From assembly GCF_013426915.1 (NCBI RefSeq), contig NZ_AP023179.1, forward strand, positions 372,001 through 436,000: a stretch of 64,000 bases of DNA. Reading direction: 5' to 3'. This DNA is from Paraburkholderia sp. PGU19 (GTDB lineage Bacteria; Pseudomonadota; Gammaproteobacteria; Burkholderiales; Burkholderiaceae). A program made the translations under genes and the position numbers. Every line of letters starts with the position of its first letter. The first letter of the stretch is position 1. Under the pieces are notes generated by a model that worked only from the letters and a program-made list of their open reading frames with translations, did no database searches and was not told where the DNA came from. Below, one piece after another: positions 55,149 to 64,000 of this stretch.

Positions 55149-55151
55149 TTC

Positions 55152-56639
55152 ATGCACTCGCACCCCGAAGCCGCAGATACGCTGATCGTCGGCGCACAAC
55201 TGTACGACGGCACGGGCGCGCCGCCTGCCGAACGCGACGTCGCGTTGCGCAACGGCAAGATCGCCGCGATCGGCAACCTGTCGAACTGGCTGGCCGAAGA
55301 GGTGATCGAGGCGAACGGCCGCGCGCTCGCGCCTGGCTTCATCGACGTGCACACGCACGATGACACGCACGTGATCCGTTCGCCGCAAATGCTGCCGAAG
55401 ATCACGCAGGGCGTGACGACGGTGATCGTCGGCAATTGCGGGATCAGCGCGTCGCCCGTGTCGCTCAAGGGTGATCCGCCCGACCCGATGAACCTGCTCG
55501 GCGCGCGCGATGCGTTCCAGTATCCGACGTTCGCCGCCTATGTCGATGCCGTGAACGAAGCGAAACCTTCTGTGAACGTCGGCGCGCTGATCGGACATAC
55601 GGCACTGCGCAACAACCATATGGACCGGCTCGACCGCGCGGCGACGCGCGAGGAAATCGACGGGATGCGCGTGCAGCTCGAAGAGGCGCTCTTGAATGGC
55701 GCGCTGGGGTTGAGTTCAGGGCTCGCGTATAGCTCCGCGTTCGCCGCGCCGACGGAAGAAGTGATGGCGCTCGCTGAACCGCTCGCGGTGGCGGGCGCGT
55801 TGTACACGACGCACATGCGCACCGAGTTCGATGCGATTCTCGATGCAATGGACGAGGCGTACCGCATCGGCAAGCACGCGCGCGTGCCTGTCATCATCTC
55901 GCACCTGAAATGCGCGGGGCCGACTAACTGGGGGCGCAGTGTCGAGGTGTTGGCGTCGCTGGAAGGCGCGCGGCAGTTTCATCCTGTCGGCTGCGACTGC
56001 TATCCGTATAACCGCAGTTCGTCGACGCTCGACGTCAAGCAGGTGACGGGCGATATCGACATCACGATCACGTGGTCGACGCCGCATCCCGAGATGGCGG
56101 GCAAGCTGGTGAAGGAGATTGCGGCGGAGTGGGGCGTGCCGCAGCAGGAAGCGGCGAAGCGACTGCAACCGGCGGGCGCCGTCTATCACAACATGTCCGA
56201 GGACGATGTGCGGCGCATTCTTTCGCATCCGGCGACGATGGTCGGCTCCGATGGTCTGCCGAACGATCCGTTGCCGCATCCGCGTTTGTGGGGCGCGTTT
56301 CCGCGCGTGCTGGGCCACTATGCGCGCGATCAGCAGCTGATTCCGCTGGAAGAGGCGATTCGCAAGATGACGAGTTTGTCGGCGCGGCGCTTTGGGTTGA
56401 AGGAGCGCGGCGAAGTGCACATCGGGTATCACGCCGATCTCGTGTTGTTCGACCCGGCGCGCGTTCGCGACGCGGCGACCTTCGACAAGCCGCAGCAGGC
56501 GGCGGATGGCATCGATGCCGTTTGGGTGAATGGCGTGCTGTCGTATCTCGATGGCAAACCGACGGGCGAGCGCGCGGGCAGGTTTGTGGCGCGTGGGGCG
56601 ACGGCGGCGTCGCGGGCCGAGCTTACACAGGGTTTCTGA
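55152..56639 (+). CDS. N-acyl-D-amino-acid deacylase (D-aminoacylase)
   Basis: The 495-residue amidohydrolase-superfamily protein has zinc ligands His67/His69 in DVHTHDDTH, conserved GNCGIS and SHLKCAG segments, and a C-terminal DLVLFDPARV. It hydrolyses N-acyl-D-amino acids to free D-amino acids, feeding the DSD1-type enzyme. It starts 3 nt after the RpiR stop with AGGAG overlapping that stop, indicating coupling. RidA follows 52 nt later. Confidence 0.94.
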   Translation: MHSHPEAADTLIVGAQLYDGTGAPPAERDVALRNGKIAAIGNLSNWLAEEVIEANGRALAPGFIDVHTHDDTHVIRSPQMLPKITQGVTTVIVGNCGISASPVSLKGDPPDPMNLLGARDAFQYPTFAAYVDAVNEAKPSVNVGALIGHTALRNNHMDRLDRAATREEIDGMRVQLEEALLNGALGLSSGLAYSSAFAAPTEEVMALAEPLAVAGALYTTHMRTEFDAILDAMDEAYRIGKHARVPVIISHLKCAGPTNWGRSVEVLASLEGARQFHPVGCDCYPYNRSSSTLDVKQVTGDIDITITWSTPHPEMAGKLVKEIAAEWGVPQQEAAKRLQPAGAVYHNMSEDDVRRILSHPATMVGSDGLPNDPLPHPRLWGAFPRVLGHYARDQQLIPLEEAIRKMTSLSARRFGLKERGEVHIGYHADLVLFDPARVRDAATFDKPQQAADGIDAVWVNGVLSYLDGKPTGERAGRFVARGATAASRAELTQGF

Positions 56640-56691
56640 ATTTTTGCGTTCGCATTGGGTGCGGACGCGCTTACGTTACAGGAGTTGAACG

Positions 56692-57078
56692 ATGAAGCGT
56701 TATGGCGTTGAAGGTGGCAAGGGCACGGGTGGTCAGGTGATGCCGTTTGCGCGTGCGGTCGAGGCGGATGGCTGGCTGTTCGTGTCGGGGCAGACGCCGA
56801 TGGAGAACGGCGAGGTGATCAATGGCGGGATCGTAGAGCAGTCGCACAAGACCATTCAAAATGTGCTGGCCATTCTGGCTGAGGCTGGATATGGGCCTGA
56901 GCACGTTGTGCGGTGTGGGGTTTGGCTCGATGATCCGCGTGACTTTGCTTCCTTTAACAAGGTGTTCAAGGAGTACTTTGGGGCGAATCCGCCTGCGCGG
57001 GCATGTGTGGTGTCGTCGATGGTTATCGACTGTAAAGTTGAGGTTGATTGCGTCGCTTATAAGAAGCCTGCGGCTTGA
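56692..57078 (+). CDS. RidA/YjgF-family protein
   Basis: The 128-residue protein has the RidA pattern (PFARAVEADGWLFVSGQTPM, then CVVSSMVIDCKVEVDCVAYK), though the usual catalytic Arg sits in PARACVV. RidA hydrolyses reactive imine/enamine intermediates released by PLP enzymes, which fits the preceding PLP enzyme and deacylase. Codon use is more G/T-rich than its neighbours, continuing into the inverted repeat. RBS AGGAG precedes the ATG. Confidence 0.92.
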   Translation: MKRYGVEGGKGTGGQVMPFARAVEADGWLFVSGQTPMENGEVINGGIVEQSHKTIQNVLAILAEAGYGPEHVVRCGVWLDDPRDFASFNKVFKEYFGANPPARACVVSSMVIDCKVEVDCVAYKKPAA

Positions 57079-57079
57079 G

Positions 57080-57252
57080 GGTTTTTTTTGCTTGCGGCGC
57101 GGGTGGTTTGCTTGTGTTTGTGCTGGCATCCGCGAGTTGTTATCTAGCTTCACGCGTCGCCCCGCACAGGGGCGACGCGTGAAGCATGCTAACAAAGCGC
57201 GGATGCCAACGCAAAGTCAAACAAACCACCCCGCGTCGCAGACAAAACAAAA
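57080..57252. repeat. Long imperfect inverted repeat between convergent genes
   Basis: The two arms (about 57080-57163 and 57169-57252) are imperfect reverse complements over about 80 nt. The centre, 57147-57163 with 57169-57185, is a perfect 17-bp stem around GCACA. Outer blocks also pair: GGGTGGTTTG with CAAACCACCC, and GGCATCCGCG with CGCGGATGCC. It sits between the stops of RidA and queF and starts 2 nt after the RidA stop. It could be a bidirectional terminator, a cruciform-forming intergenic repeat (REP/BIME-like), or a remnant of a small mobile element. Confidence 0.85.
57147..57185. terminator. Central hairpin of the inverted repeat
   Basis: This perfect 17-bp stem (GCTTCACGCGTCGCCCC and its complement) with a 5-nt loop should terminate or block both convergent transcripts. 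It has no U-tract directly after the stem, so intrinsic termination is not certain. Confidence 0.5.
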
Positions 57253-57256
57253 CAAC

Positions 57257-58081
57257 TCACTGCCTTGCGGTACGCAAATTATCCGGCATCGGCAGATTAA
57301 AGTTAGTCCGAAAAGGATTGATATCCAGCCCACCGCGCCGCGTATAGCGCGCATACACAGCCAGCTTCACAGGCTGACAAACCTTGAGCACATCGAGAAA
57401 GATCTTCTCGACGCACTGCTCATGAAACCCGGTGTGATTTCGATAAGAAATAATGTACCGCAGCAAAGAAGCATGATCGATCTGCGGCCCCACATAGTGG
57501 ATCTGAACAGAACCCCAATCAGGCTGCCCCGTCACAGGACAATTCGACTTCAAAAGATTAGAGAACAAGGTCTCTTCGGTAGGCGCCTCATCAATCGCAG
57601 CCTTGAGCAACCCGGCATCCGGCAGATAAACATCAGTATCCAGATCGAGCCGATCCAGCGAAGTCCCTTCGAACTCATCGAGCGCGAGCTTCGAAAACTC
57701 CGCCGGCGGATAAAGATGCAACGACACAGAAGCCCCGCACGCAGCAGATACATCCCGCTTGATCGTGTCGCGAACAGTCTCGATGGAATCGAACGAAGTC
57801 TGTGCAAACGATCCGAGATACAGCTTGAACGACTTCGACTCAACGATATTCGGCGATTCCGCCGGAATATAAAAAGTGGCGATCGCAATCTGCGGCTTGC
57901 CGCGCGCATTCAGCCACGACAGCTCATACGCGTTCCAGATGTCCGTGCCGAAAAACGGCAACGTCGCCCCAATACCGATCTGCTCGCGCGCATTCTTCCG
58001 CGCGATCGGAAAGAGCAGCGATGCATCGTACTGTTCGGTGTAGCTGGACGGTTTGCCCAGCGGTGATTGTTCGGGTGTCAT
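57257..58081 (-). CDS. queF: NADPH-dependent 7-cyano-7-deazaguanine reductase QueF
   Basis: The 274-residue protein is of the long (YqcD/E. coli-like) QueF type. It has the QueF motif ESKSFKLYL at residues 81-89 and the catalytic Cys181 in [13 protein letters not shown]. It reduces preQ0 to preQ1 in queuosine biosynthesis. The gene's ATG overlaps the nucleotidase stop (ATGA), and its 3' end faces the inverted repeat. No other queuosine gene is nearby. Confidence 0.96.
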   Translation of the reverse strand: MTPEQSPLGKPSSYTEQYDASLLFPIARKNAREQIGIGATLPFFGTDIWNAYELSWLNARGKPQIAIATFYIPAESPNIVESKSFKLYLGSFAQTSFDSIETVRDTIKRDVSAACGASVSLHLYPPAEFSKLALDEFEGTSLDRLDLDTDVYLPDAGLLKAAIDEAPTEETLFSNLLKSNCPVTGQPDWGSVQIHYVGPQIDHASLLRYIISYRNHTGFHEQCVEKIFLDVLKVCQPVKLAVYARYTRRGGLDINPFRTNFNLPMPDNLRTARQ

Positions 58082-58980
58082 GATGCGTTCACGATGCCAC
58101 TCAGCACGTGCCCGATCGCTGTCACGTCACGGGCCGATTCGCAGTGGCGAATTTGGTCGTCGAAGAAAAAGTCCGGCTCGAACTCGCGCAAAAATGCGCT
58201 CTTGTCCAGCCCGCCAAGAAACATCGCTTCGTCGATTTCGATGTTCCAGGCCATCAATGTGCGTATCGCGCGCTCGTGCGCGGGCGCCGAACGCGCCGTC
58301 ACCAGCGCAGTGCGAATGTGCATCGGCGCGGCTTCGTCAGCCAGCGTCTGCAGTCGATGCAGCGCTTTCAACAAAGGCTTCAGCGGTCCATCGGCAAGCG
58401 GCAAATCCTTGTTGTCGATCTCATGACCGACGAACGCCCCCAAGCCGTCCTTCTGAAACACACGCTCCGCTTCGTCGGAAAACAGCACGGCGTCGCCGTC
58501 GAACGCAATGCGGATTTCATCCGGATACTTGCTCGCCATTTTCGCCGATTCAGGCAACACGCGTGCAGCCGGAAATCCGGCGGCCAAAGCATCGCGCACG
58601 TCGTCCTGGTTCGCCGACAGAAACAGCGACGCATTCAGCGGCTTGAGATACGCGAACGGCGCGCGGCCACGCGTGAACACGCCGCGCTCGATCGCCAGCC
58701 CATGCTCGCGGCACGAACTGAACGCGCGCAAGCCGCTGATGGGATCGCTGCGCGACAGAATCACCACTTCCACGCAGTGCGCGCCCGTATTGAGCGCAAG
58801 CAGCTTGCGAATCAGCGGAAACGCGACGCCCGGCTTGGCCGGCACGTTCAGCCGCTCGCGCTGCAGCGCTTCGTAGTCGCGCAGATTGCCATCCTCGTAC
58901 ACACGGTTCTCTTCCTCGAAATCGAACAGCGCGCGCGAGGAGATCGCCACTACCAGTTTGTCGTCGAGCGAAAAGGCCAT
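58078..58980 (-). CDS. 5'-nucleotidase (PF06189 family)
   Basis: The 300-residue protein resembles cytosolic 5'-nucleotidase NT5C1-like proteins of bacteria. It starts [20 protein letters not shown], has [11 protein letters not shown] and [17 protein letters not shown], and ends with a DDQIRHC segment. It dephosphorylates nucleoside monophosphates, possibly AMP or IMP. It is translationally coupled to queF (ATGA) and 12 nt downstream of ilvA. Confidence 0.88.
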   Translation of the reverse strand: MAFSLDDKLVVAISSRALFDFEEENRVYEDGNLRDYEALQRERLNVPAKPGVAFPLIRKLLALNTGAHCVEVVILSRSDPISGLRAFSSCREHGLAIERGVFTRGRAPFAYLKPLNASLFLSANQDDVRDALAAGFPAARVLPESAKMASKYPDEIRIAFDGDAVLFSDEAERVFQKDGLGAFVGHEIDNKDLPLADGPLKPLLKALHRLQTLADEAAPMHIRTALVTARSAPAHERAIRTLMAWNIEIDEAMFLGGLDKSAFLREFEPDFFFDDQIRHCESARDVTAIGHVLSGIVNAS

Positions 58981-58992
58981 GCGCGTGCTTCG

Positions 58993-60516
58993 TTATCCAA
59001 GGAACAGTCGATACACCGGGTTTAACGTCTCTTCCCAATACGGATAGCCAAGCGTCGCCAGGAAGCGCGCGAATTCCGAATCTTCCGCCGACGGCACCTG
59101 AATACCGACGAGAATCGAGCTGTAGTCCGCGCCCTGGTTCCGGTAATGGAAGAGGCTGATGTTCCAGTTAGGCGCCATCGACGACAGGAACTTCATCAAC
59201 GCGCCCGGCCGTTCGGGAAACTCGAAGCGGAACAGTCGCTCGTCGTGCGCGAGCGGCGAGCGTCCGCCCACCATGTAGCGGATATGCTGCTTCGAAAGTT
59301 CGTCGCTCGTCAGATCGACGGTGGCGAAGTTGTGCGCCTCGAACGCGCCGGCGATCTGCGCGGACTCGCTGCGGTTGCGGATCTGCACGCCGACAAAGAT
59401 ATGGGCCGACGCCGAATCCGCAATACGGTAGTTGAACTCGGTGACGCTGCGCGTGCCGACCAGTTCGCAGAAACGCTTGAAGCTGCCGCGCTCTTCGGGA
59501 ATCGTCACCGCGAACACGGCCTCGCGCGCCTCGCCGACTTCCGCGCGCTCCGCGACGAAACGCATGCGGTCGAAGTTCATGTTCGCGCCGGACGTGATGG
59601 CGATCAACGTCTGGTTCTCGATGCCCTCACGCTCCGCGTACTGCTTCGCGCCCGCGACGGCCAGCGACCCGGCCGGCTCCAGCACGCTGCGGGTGTCCTG
59701 GAAGACGTCCTTGATCGCCGCGCACAGTGCGTCGGTGTCCACGGTCAGCACTTCGTCGAGATATTCCTGGCACAGGCGGAAGGTCTCTTCGCCGACCAGC
59801 TTCACGGCCGTACCGTCCGAAAACAGGCCGACTTCGTTCAGCGTCACGCGCTTGCCTGCCTTCAGCGATTGCGCCATCGCGCACGAATCGTCGGTCTGCA
59901 CGCCGATCACCTTGATCTCCGGGCGCACCGATTTCACGTACGCCGCGATGCCCGCCGCGAGACCGCCGCCGCCGATGGGCACGAAGATCGCGTGAATGGG
60001 CGCCTGATGCTGGCTCAGCACTTCCATCGCGACCGTGCCCTGACCGGCGATCACGTATTCATCATCGAACGGATGGACGAAGGTGAGGCCATGTTGCTCC
60101 TGCAGCTTGACGGCGTGCGCGTAGGCGTCGCTGAACGATTCGCCCGACTGCACGACTTCGACGGTCGGGCCGCCATGTGTGCGCACGGCATCGACCTTCA
60201 CCTGCGGCGTCGTCACGGGCACCACGATGATCGCCTTCACGCCCATCCGTGCCGCCGACAACGCCACGCCTTGCGCATGGTTGCCCGCCGAAGCCGTAAT
60301 CACGCCGCGCGCGAGGGCGTCGGCGGGAATGTGCGCCATCTTGTTGTAGGCGCCGCGCAGCTTGAACGAGAAGACGGGCTGATTGTCTTCGCGCTTCAGG
60401 TAAATCGGGTTGCGCAGCCGTGCGGACAGATTCCGCGCATGTTCGAGTTCGGTCTCACGCGCGACGTCGTAGACGCGGGCGGTGAGGATTTTCTTCAGGT
60501 AGTCGTGGGAAGCCAT
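58993..60516 (-). CDS. ilvA: Threonine ammonia-lyase, biosynthetic
   Basis: The 507-residue protein from the ATG at 60516 has a PLP-binding Lys52 in FSFKLRGAYNKM and a Gly-rich loop (IGGGGLAAGIAAY). Two C-terminal ACT-like regulatory domains (from about residue 325) confer isoleucine feedback inhibition. It converts threonine to 2-oxobutyrate for isoleucine synthesis. The length with two ACT domains marks the biosynthetic, not catabolic, form. It is the first gene before the nucleotidase and queF. Confidence 0.96.
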   Translation of the reverse strand: MASHDYLKKILTARVYDVARETELEHARNLSARLRNPIYLKREDNQPVFSFKLRGAYNKMAHIPADALARGVITASAGNHAQGVALSAARMGVKAIIVVPVTTPQVKVDAVRTHGGPTVEVVQSGESFSDAYAHAVKLQEQHGLTFVHPFDDEYVIAGQGTVAMEVLSQHQAPIHAIFVPIGGGGLAAGIAAYVKSVRPEIKVIGVQTDDSCAMAQSLKAGKRVTLNEVGLFSDGTAVKLVGEETFRLCQEYLDEVLTVDTDALCAAIKDVFQDTRSVLEPAGSLAVAGAKQYAEREGIENQTLIAITSGANMNFDRMRFVAERAEVGEAREAVFAVTIPEERGSFKRFCELVGTRSVTEFNYRIADSASAHIFVGVQIRNRSESAQIAGAFEAHNFATVDLTSDELSKQHIRYMVGGRSPLAHDERLFRFEFPERPGALMKFLSSMAPNWNISLFHYRNQGADYSSILVGIQVPSAEDSEFARFLATLGYPYWEETLNPVYRLFLG

Positions 60517-61109
60517 GCGGGTCACGCGCGATGCGCTATTTCGGACAGGAAAGGATCAATGATAGCGCCAACCGTCTGTCCGGACGTGGCTGATCCGGGA
60601 TTTGTCCGATTGCTTTCGCTTTATCGGGAAGCTCGGCCAGCCGACCGGACGGTCGAAAAATCGGACTCAGCGTGGGCATGGACGCGATGCATTTTGGGTG
60701 CGTCGCCGCCTGGCAATTTCGCGGCGAATTCTGTCAAGCGAACGCGCAAAGGCTTGTCGCGCTTACATTCAGGCGTCAACGCGCGCGAGGATCATGCGGT
60801 AGAATCTTATTTTGGAACAAGGATCGGAAGATGCACTGGCAGCCTCGGATCGCCCATTTGATGCCCGTCCCGCGCGAGTCTCGTCCCGCGGCGCAGCGGC
60901 ACGTGCGGCATGCACGATCGTGTAGCTGCCTCTGAGCGCCGCGAGGCGACCGGCCACCCACGTTCCAGCCATTTCCCCGGCGATCCCGGGCGCTGGCCTG
61001 CCGGTTGCGGCTTCGCACACTAGAAAGATTTCCAGCATTGCGCCCCACGCGCACTGTCAGCGGGCCTCAACGATGAGCGCACGCCGCTGACCTACCGAGT
61101 CGTCCAAAC
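60517..61109. other. Long divergent spacer between ilvA and the FAD oxidoreductase gene
   Basis: This 593-nt spacer has no convincing gene. A plus-strand TAGAAT at 60800-60805 could be a -10, about 305 nt before the oxidoreductase ATG, which would give a long leader; its -35 is poor. No riboswitch or clear terminator was recognised. Promoters for both flanking genes must be here. Confidence 0.5.
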
Positions 61110-64000
61110 ATGAACGCACCTCAAGTTTTCGATCCGCACGGCGCCGCCGCCACCGTTGCCGCCGACGCCGAACCGCGTCTGCGCGAAATCCCGTACAACT
61201 ACACGTCGTTCTCCGACCGCGAAATCGTCATCCGTCTGCTCGGCGACGAAGCGTGGGCCGCCCTCGACGAACTGCGCGCGGAACGCCGCACCGGCCGCTC
61301 GGCGCGCATGCTGTACGAAGTGCTCGGCGACATCTGGGTCGTGCGCCGCAATCCTTACCTGCAAGACGACCTGCTCGACAACCCAAAGCGCCGCGCGCTG
61401 CTGATCGAAGCGCTGAATCACCGTCTGACCGAAATTGAAAAGCGCCGCCGCGCCGACCTCGTCGAGCATGGCGACGACGCGGGCGTCGATCGTGCGGCAC
61501 GTGTCGAAACGCTGGTCGCCGCCGCGCGCCGCGCCGTCGATGCATTCGCGGGCGAGTTCGAGAAAATGGCCGATCTGCGCCGCCGCTCGACCAAAGTGCT
61601 GGGCCGCCAGACGCAGAAGGACAACATCCGCTTCGACGGCCTCGCGCGCGTCTCGCACGTGACGGACGCGACCGACTGGCGCGTCGAATATCCGTTTGTC
61701 GTGCTGACGCCGGATACGGAAGCCGAAATCGCCGGTCTCATCAAGGCGTGTTTCGAACTCGGCCTGACCGTGATTCCGCGCGGGGGCGGCACGGGCTACA
61801 CGGGCGGCGCGGTGCCGCTCACGCCGTTCTCCGCCGTCATCAATACCGAGAAGCTGGAGCAGTTGGGCGCGGTCGAATTGACGGAGTTGCCCGGCGTCGC
61901 GCACAAGGTGCCGACGATCTTCTCCGGCGCAGGTGTCGTCACGCGCCGCGTGACGGAAGCGGCCGAGCAGGCGGGCTATGTGTTCGCCGTCGATCCGACG
62001 TCGCTCGACGCATCGTGCATCGGCGGCAACGTCGCGATGAACGCGGGCGGCAAGAAGGCCGTGCTGTGGGGCACGGCGCTCGACAACCTCGCGTGGTGGC
62101 GCATGGTCGACCCGGAAGGGAACTGGCTCGAAGTCACGCGCCTCGATCACAACCTCGGCAAGATTCACGACATTCCCGTCGCGCGCTTCGAACTAAAGTG
62201 GTTCGACGGCGAATACGCGCCCGGCGAAAAGCTGCTGCGCACGGAAATGCTCGACATTGAAGGCCGGCGTTTCCGCAAGGAAGGTCTTGGCAAAGACGTC
62301 ACGGATAAATTCCTCGCCGGTCTGCCGGGCATCCAGAAGGAAGGCTGCGACGGCCTGATCACGTCGGCGCGCTGGGTGCTGCACAAGATGCCCGCGCATA
62401 CGCGCACCGTCTGTCTGGAGTTCTTCGGCCAGGCGCGAGAGGCGATTCCGAGCATCGTCGAAATCAAGGACTATCTGTTCGAAACGTCGAAGCAGGGCGG
62501 CGCGATTCTAGCGGGCCTCGAACACCTCGACGAGCGTTATCTGCGCGCGGTCGGCTACGCGACCAAGAGCAAGCGCAACGCGTTTCCGAAGATGGTGCTG
62601 ATCGGCGATATCGTCGGCGACGATGCGGACGCGGTCGCGACGGCGACGTCGGAAGTGATCCGCATGGCCAACGGCAAGAGCGGCGAAGGCTTCGTCGCCG
62701 TGAGCGCCGAGGCGCGCAAGCGTTTCTGGCTCGACCGCAGCCGCACGGCAGCGATCGCGAAGCACACCAACGCGTTCAAGATCAACGAAGACGTCGTGAT
62801 TCCGCTCAATCGCATGGGCGAATACACGGACGGCATCGAGCGCATCAACATCGAACTGTCGATCAAGAACAAGCTGCAACTGGTCGACGCGCTCGAAGCG
62901 TTCTTCAAGAGCGGCAAGCTGCCGCTCGGCAAGAGCGACGACGCGAACGAAATTCCGAGCGCTGAATTGCTCGAAGATCGCGTGCAGCAGGCGCTCGAAC
63001 TGCTCGGCCATGTGAAGAAGCGCTGGGAATTCCTGCGCGACAAGCTGGACCTGTCGTTGCGCGAAGCGCAGCACTATCTGGTTGGGCTCGGCTATGCGGG
63101 GCTCGCGGAGAAATTCGCGGATCGCGTGGACGATCAGCCGGACGCGAACGTGTTCCATATCGTTCAGGACCGCACGGTGCGCGTGTCGTGGAAGCAGGAA
63201 ATCCGCGCGGAACTGCGCCAGATCTTCAACGGCGGCGAGTTCAAGCCGATTCTCGACGAAGCGCAGGCTATTCATAAAAAGGTGCTGCGCGGCCGCGTGT
63301 TCGTCGCGCTCCACATGCACGCGGGCGACGGTAACGTTCATACGAACATCCCCGTCAACTCCGACAACTACGAGATGTTGCAGGACGCGCATCACGCGGT
63401 GGCGCGCATCATGAAGCTCGCGCGTTCGCTGGATGGCGTGATTTCTGGCGAGCACGGCATCGGCATCACGAAGCTCGAATTCCTGACGGAAGACGAGATC
63501 GGCGAATTCCGCGCGTACAAGCAGCGCGTCGATCCGCATGGCCGCTTCAACAAGGGCAAGCTGCTCGAAGGCGCGGACTTGCGCAATGCGTACACACCGT
63601 CGTTCGGGCTGATGGGATATGAATCGCTGATCATGCAGCAGTCCGATATCGGCGCGATCGCCGATTCGGTGAAGGACTGCCTGCGTTGCGGCAAGTGCAA
63701 GCCCGTCTGCGCGACGCACGTGCCGCGCGCGAATCTGCTGTACAGCCCGCGCAACAAGATTCTCGCGACGTCGCTGCTGGTCGAGGCGTTCCTGTATGAA
63801 GAGCAGACGCGCCGTGGCGTGTCGATCAAGCATTGGGACGAGTTCAACGATGTCGCCGATCACTGCACCGTTTGCCACAAGTGCGTGACGCCATGCCCGG
63901 TGAAGATCGACTTCGGCGACGTCACGATGAACATGCGCAACCTGCTGCGCAAGATGGGCAAGAAGAAGTTCAACGCGGGCAACGCGGCGGGCATGTTCTT
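61110..64000 (+). CDS. FAD-linked oxidase / 4Fe-4S oxidoreductase with DUF3683 domain, 3' truncated
   Basis: At least 963 residues are visible; the gene continues past the window. Order: an N-terminal DUF3683 domain (about 1-140; [17 protein letters not shown]) and an FAD_binding_4 domain (about 190-340; [32 protein letters not shown]). These are followed by an FAD-oxidase C domain with [13 protein letters not shown] and [11 protein letters not shown], then a ferredoxin-like region with [11 protein letters not shown] and [11 protein letters not shown]. This resembles D-2-hydroxyacid dehydrogenase/glycolate oxidase (GlcD/GlcF) fused in one chain. The substrate is likely a D-2-hydroxyacid such as D-lactate, but is not proven. 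Confidence 0.93.
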   Translation, partial: MNAPQVFDPHGAAATVAADAEPRLREIPYNYTSFSDREIVIRLLGDEAWAALDELRAERRTGRSARMLYEVLGDIWVVRRNPYLQDDLLDNPKRRALLIEALNHRLTEIEKRRRADLVEHGDDAGVDRAARVETLVAAARRAVDAFAGEFEKMADLRRRSTKVLGRQTQKDNIRFDGLARVSHVTDATDWRVEYPFVVLTPDTEAEIAGLIKACFELGLTVIPRGGGTGYTGGAVPLTPFSAVINTEKLEQLGAVELTELPGVAHKVPTIFSGAGVVTRRVTEAAEQAGYVFAVDPTSLDASCIGGNVAMNAGGKKAVLWGTALDNLAWWRMVDPEGNWLEVTRLDHNLGKIHDIPVARFELKWFDGEYAPGEKLLRTEMLDIEGRRFRKEGLGKDVTDKFLAGLPGIQKEGCDGLITSARWVLHKMPAHTRTVCLEFFGQAREAIPSIVEIKDYLFETSKQGGAILAGLEHLDERYLRAVGYATKSKRNAFPKMVLIGDIVGDDADAVATATSEVIRMANGKSGEGFVAVSAEARKRFWLDRSRTAAIAKHTNAFKINEDVVIPLNRMGEYTDGIERINIELSIKNKLQLVDALEAFFKSGKLPLGKSDDANEIPSAELLEDRVQQALELLGHVKKRWEFLRDKLDLSLREAQHYLVGLGYAGLAEKFADRVDDQPDANVFHIVQDRTVRVSWKQEIRAELRQIFNGGEFKPILDEAQAIHKKVLRGRVFVALHMHAGDGNVHTNIPVNSDNYEMLQDAHHAVARIMKLARSLDGVISGEHGIGITKLEFLTEDEIGEFRAYKQRVDPHGRFNKGKLLEGADLRNAYTPSFGLMGYESLIMQQSDIGAIADSVKDCLRCGKCKPVCATHVPRANLLYSPRNKILATSLLVEAFLYEEQTRRGVSIKHWDEFNDVADHCTVCHKCVTPCPVKIDFGDVTMNMRNLLRKMGKKKFNAGNAAGMF

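Noticed and set aside
57147..57185. CRISPR repeat or attachment site
   Set aside because: The element is a single hairpin without spacer-repeat periodicity, and there is no integrase or flanking direct repeat.

Overview
The window is GC-rich, densely coded DNA from a Burkholderiaceae chromosome, most likely Paraburkholderia or Caballeronia. This rests on gene content and order: kdsD-kdsC-lptC-lptA-lptB-rpoN-hpf-ptsN-hprK-rapZ, followed by a LON-domain protein, is the usual layout in that group. Species cannot be named from the sequence alone. No rRNA, tRNA, CRISPR array, insertion sequence or prophage was seen.

Layout. (1) 1-9464, minus strand: a conserved core block running from Kdo synthesis (kdsD, kdsC) through LPS export (lptC, lptA, lptB) and sigma-54 (rpoN) to ribosome hibernation (hpf), nitrogen-PTS (ptsN), HPr kinase (hprK), RapZ and a truncated LON-domain protein. 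Many junctions are 1-4 nt overlaps. (2) 9613-14770, plus strand: a CPA2 antiporter, apt, a LysE exporter, a Nudix protein and purU. (3) 14849-18644: a divergent iron module, with a PepSY membrane protein and a TonB siderophore receptor separated by a spacer with two Fur-like boxes. (4) 18732-29855: AI-2E transporter, uvrA with a long basic tail, MFS, ssb, a divergent SDR/LysR pair, a DUF4239 protein and a chemoreceptor with a sigma-28-type promoter. (5) 29998-31402: a compact three-gene type VI secretion cargo cassette (PAAR protein, Tae4-like amidase, small exported protein) whose genes are joined by TAATG stop-start overlaps. (6) 31772-37058: a B-family (ba3-like) heme-copper oxidase operon with three multiheme cytochromes c. 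(7) 37444-39713: divergent LysR and MFS. (8) 39714-48002: an AT-rich spacer, three tandem NarL/LuxR response regulators, an aquaporin and a 1486-residue BvgS-type hybrid kinase. (9) 48166-52770: CHRD protein, esterase, EcsC-family protein, DHA2 efflux pump and MarR. (10) 52839-57078: a D-amino-acid module (DSD1-type PLP enzyme, RpiR regulator, D-aminoacylase, RidA). (11) 57080-57252: a long imperfect inverted repeat between convergent genes. (12) 57257-64000: queF, 5'-nucleotidase, ilvA, and a large FAD/4Fe-4S oxidoreductase cut by the window edge.

Most of the window is ordinary housekeeping. The accessory parts most worth attention are the orphan T6SS effector cassette with an unrecognised candidate immunity protein, the three-regulator/BvgS-like signalling cluster behind an AT-rich spacer, and the long inverted repeat at about 57.1 kb. 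Functions are assigned from motifs and family knowledge; no database search was run.
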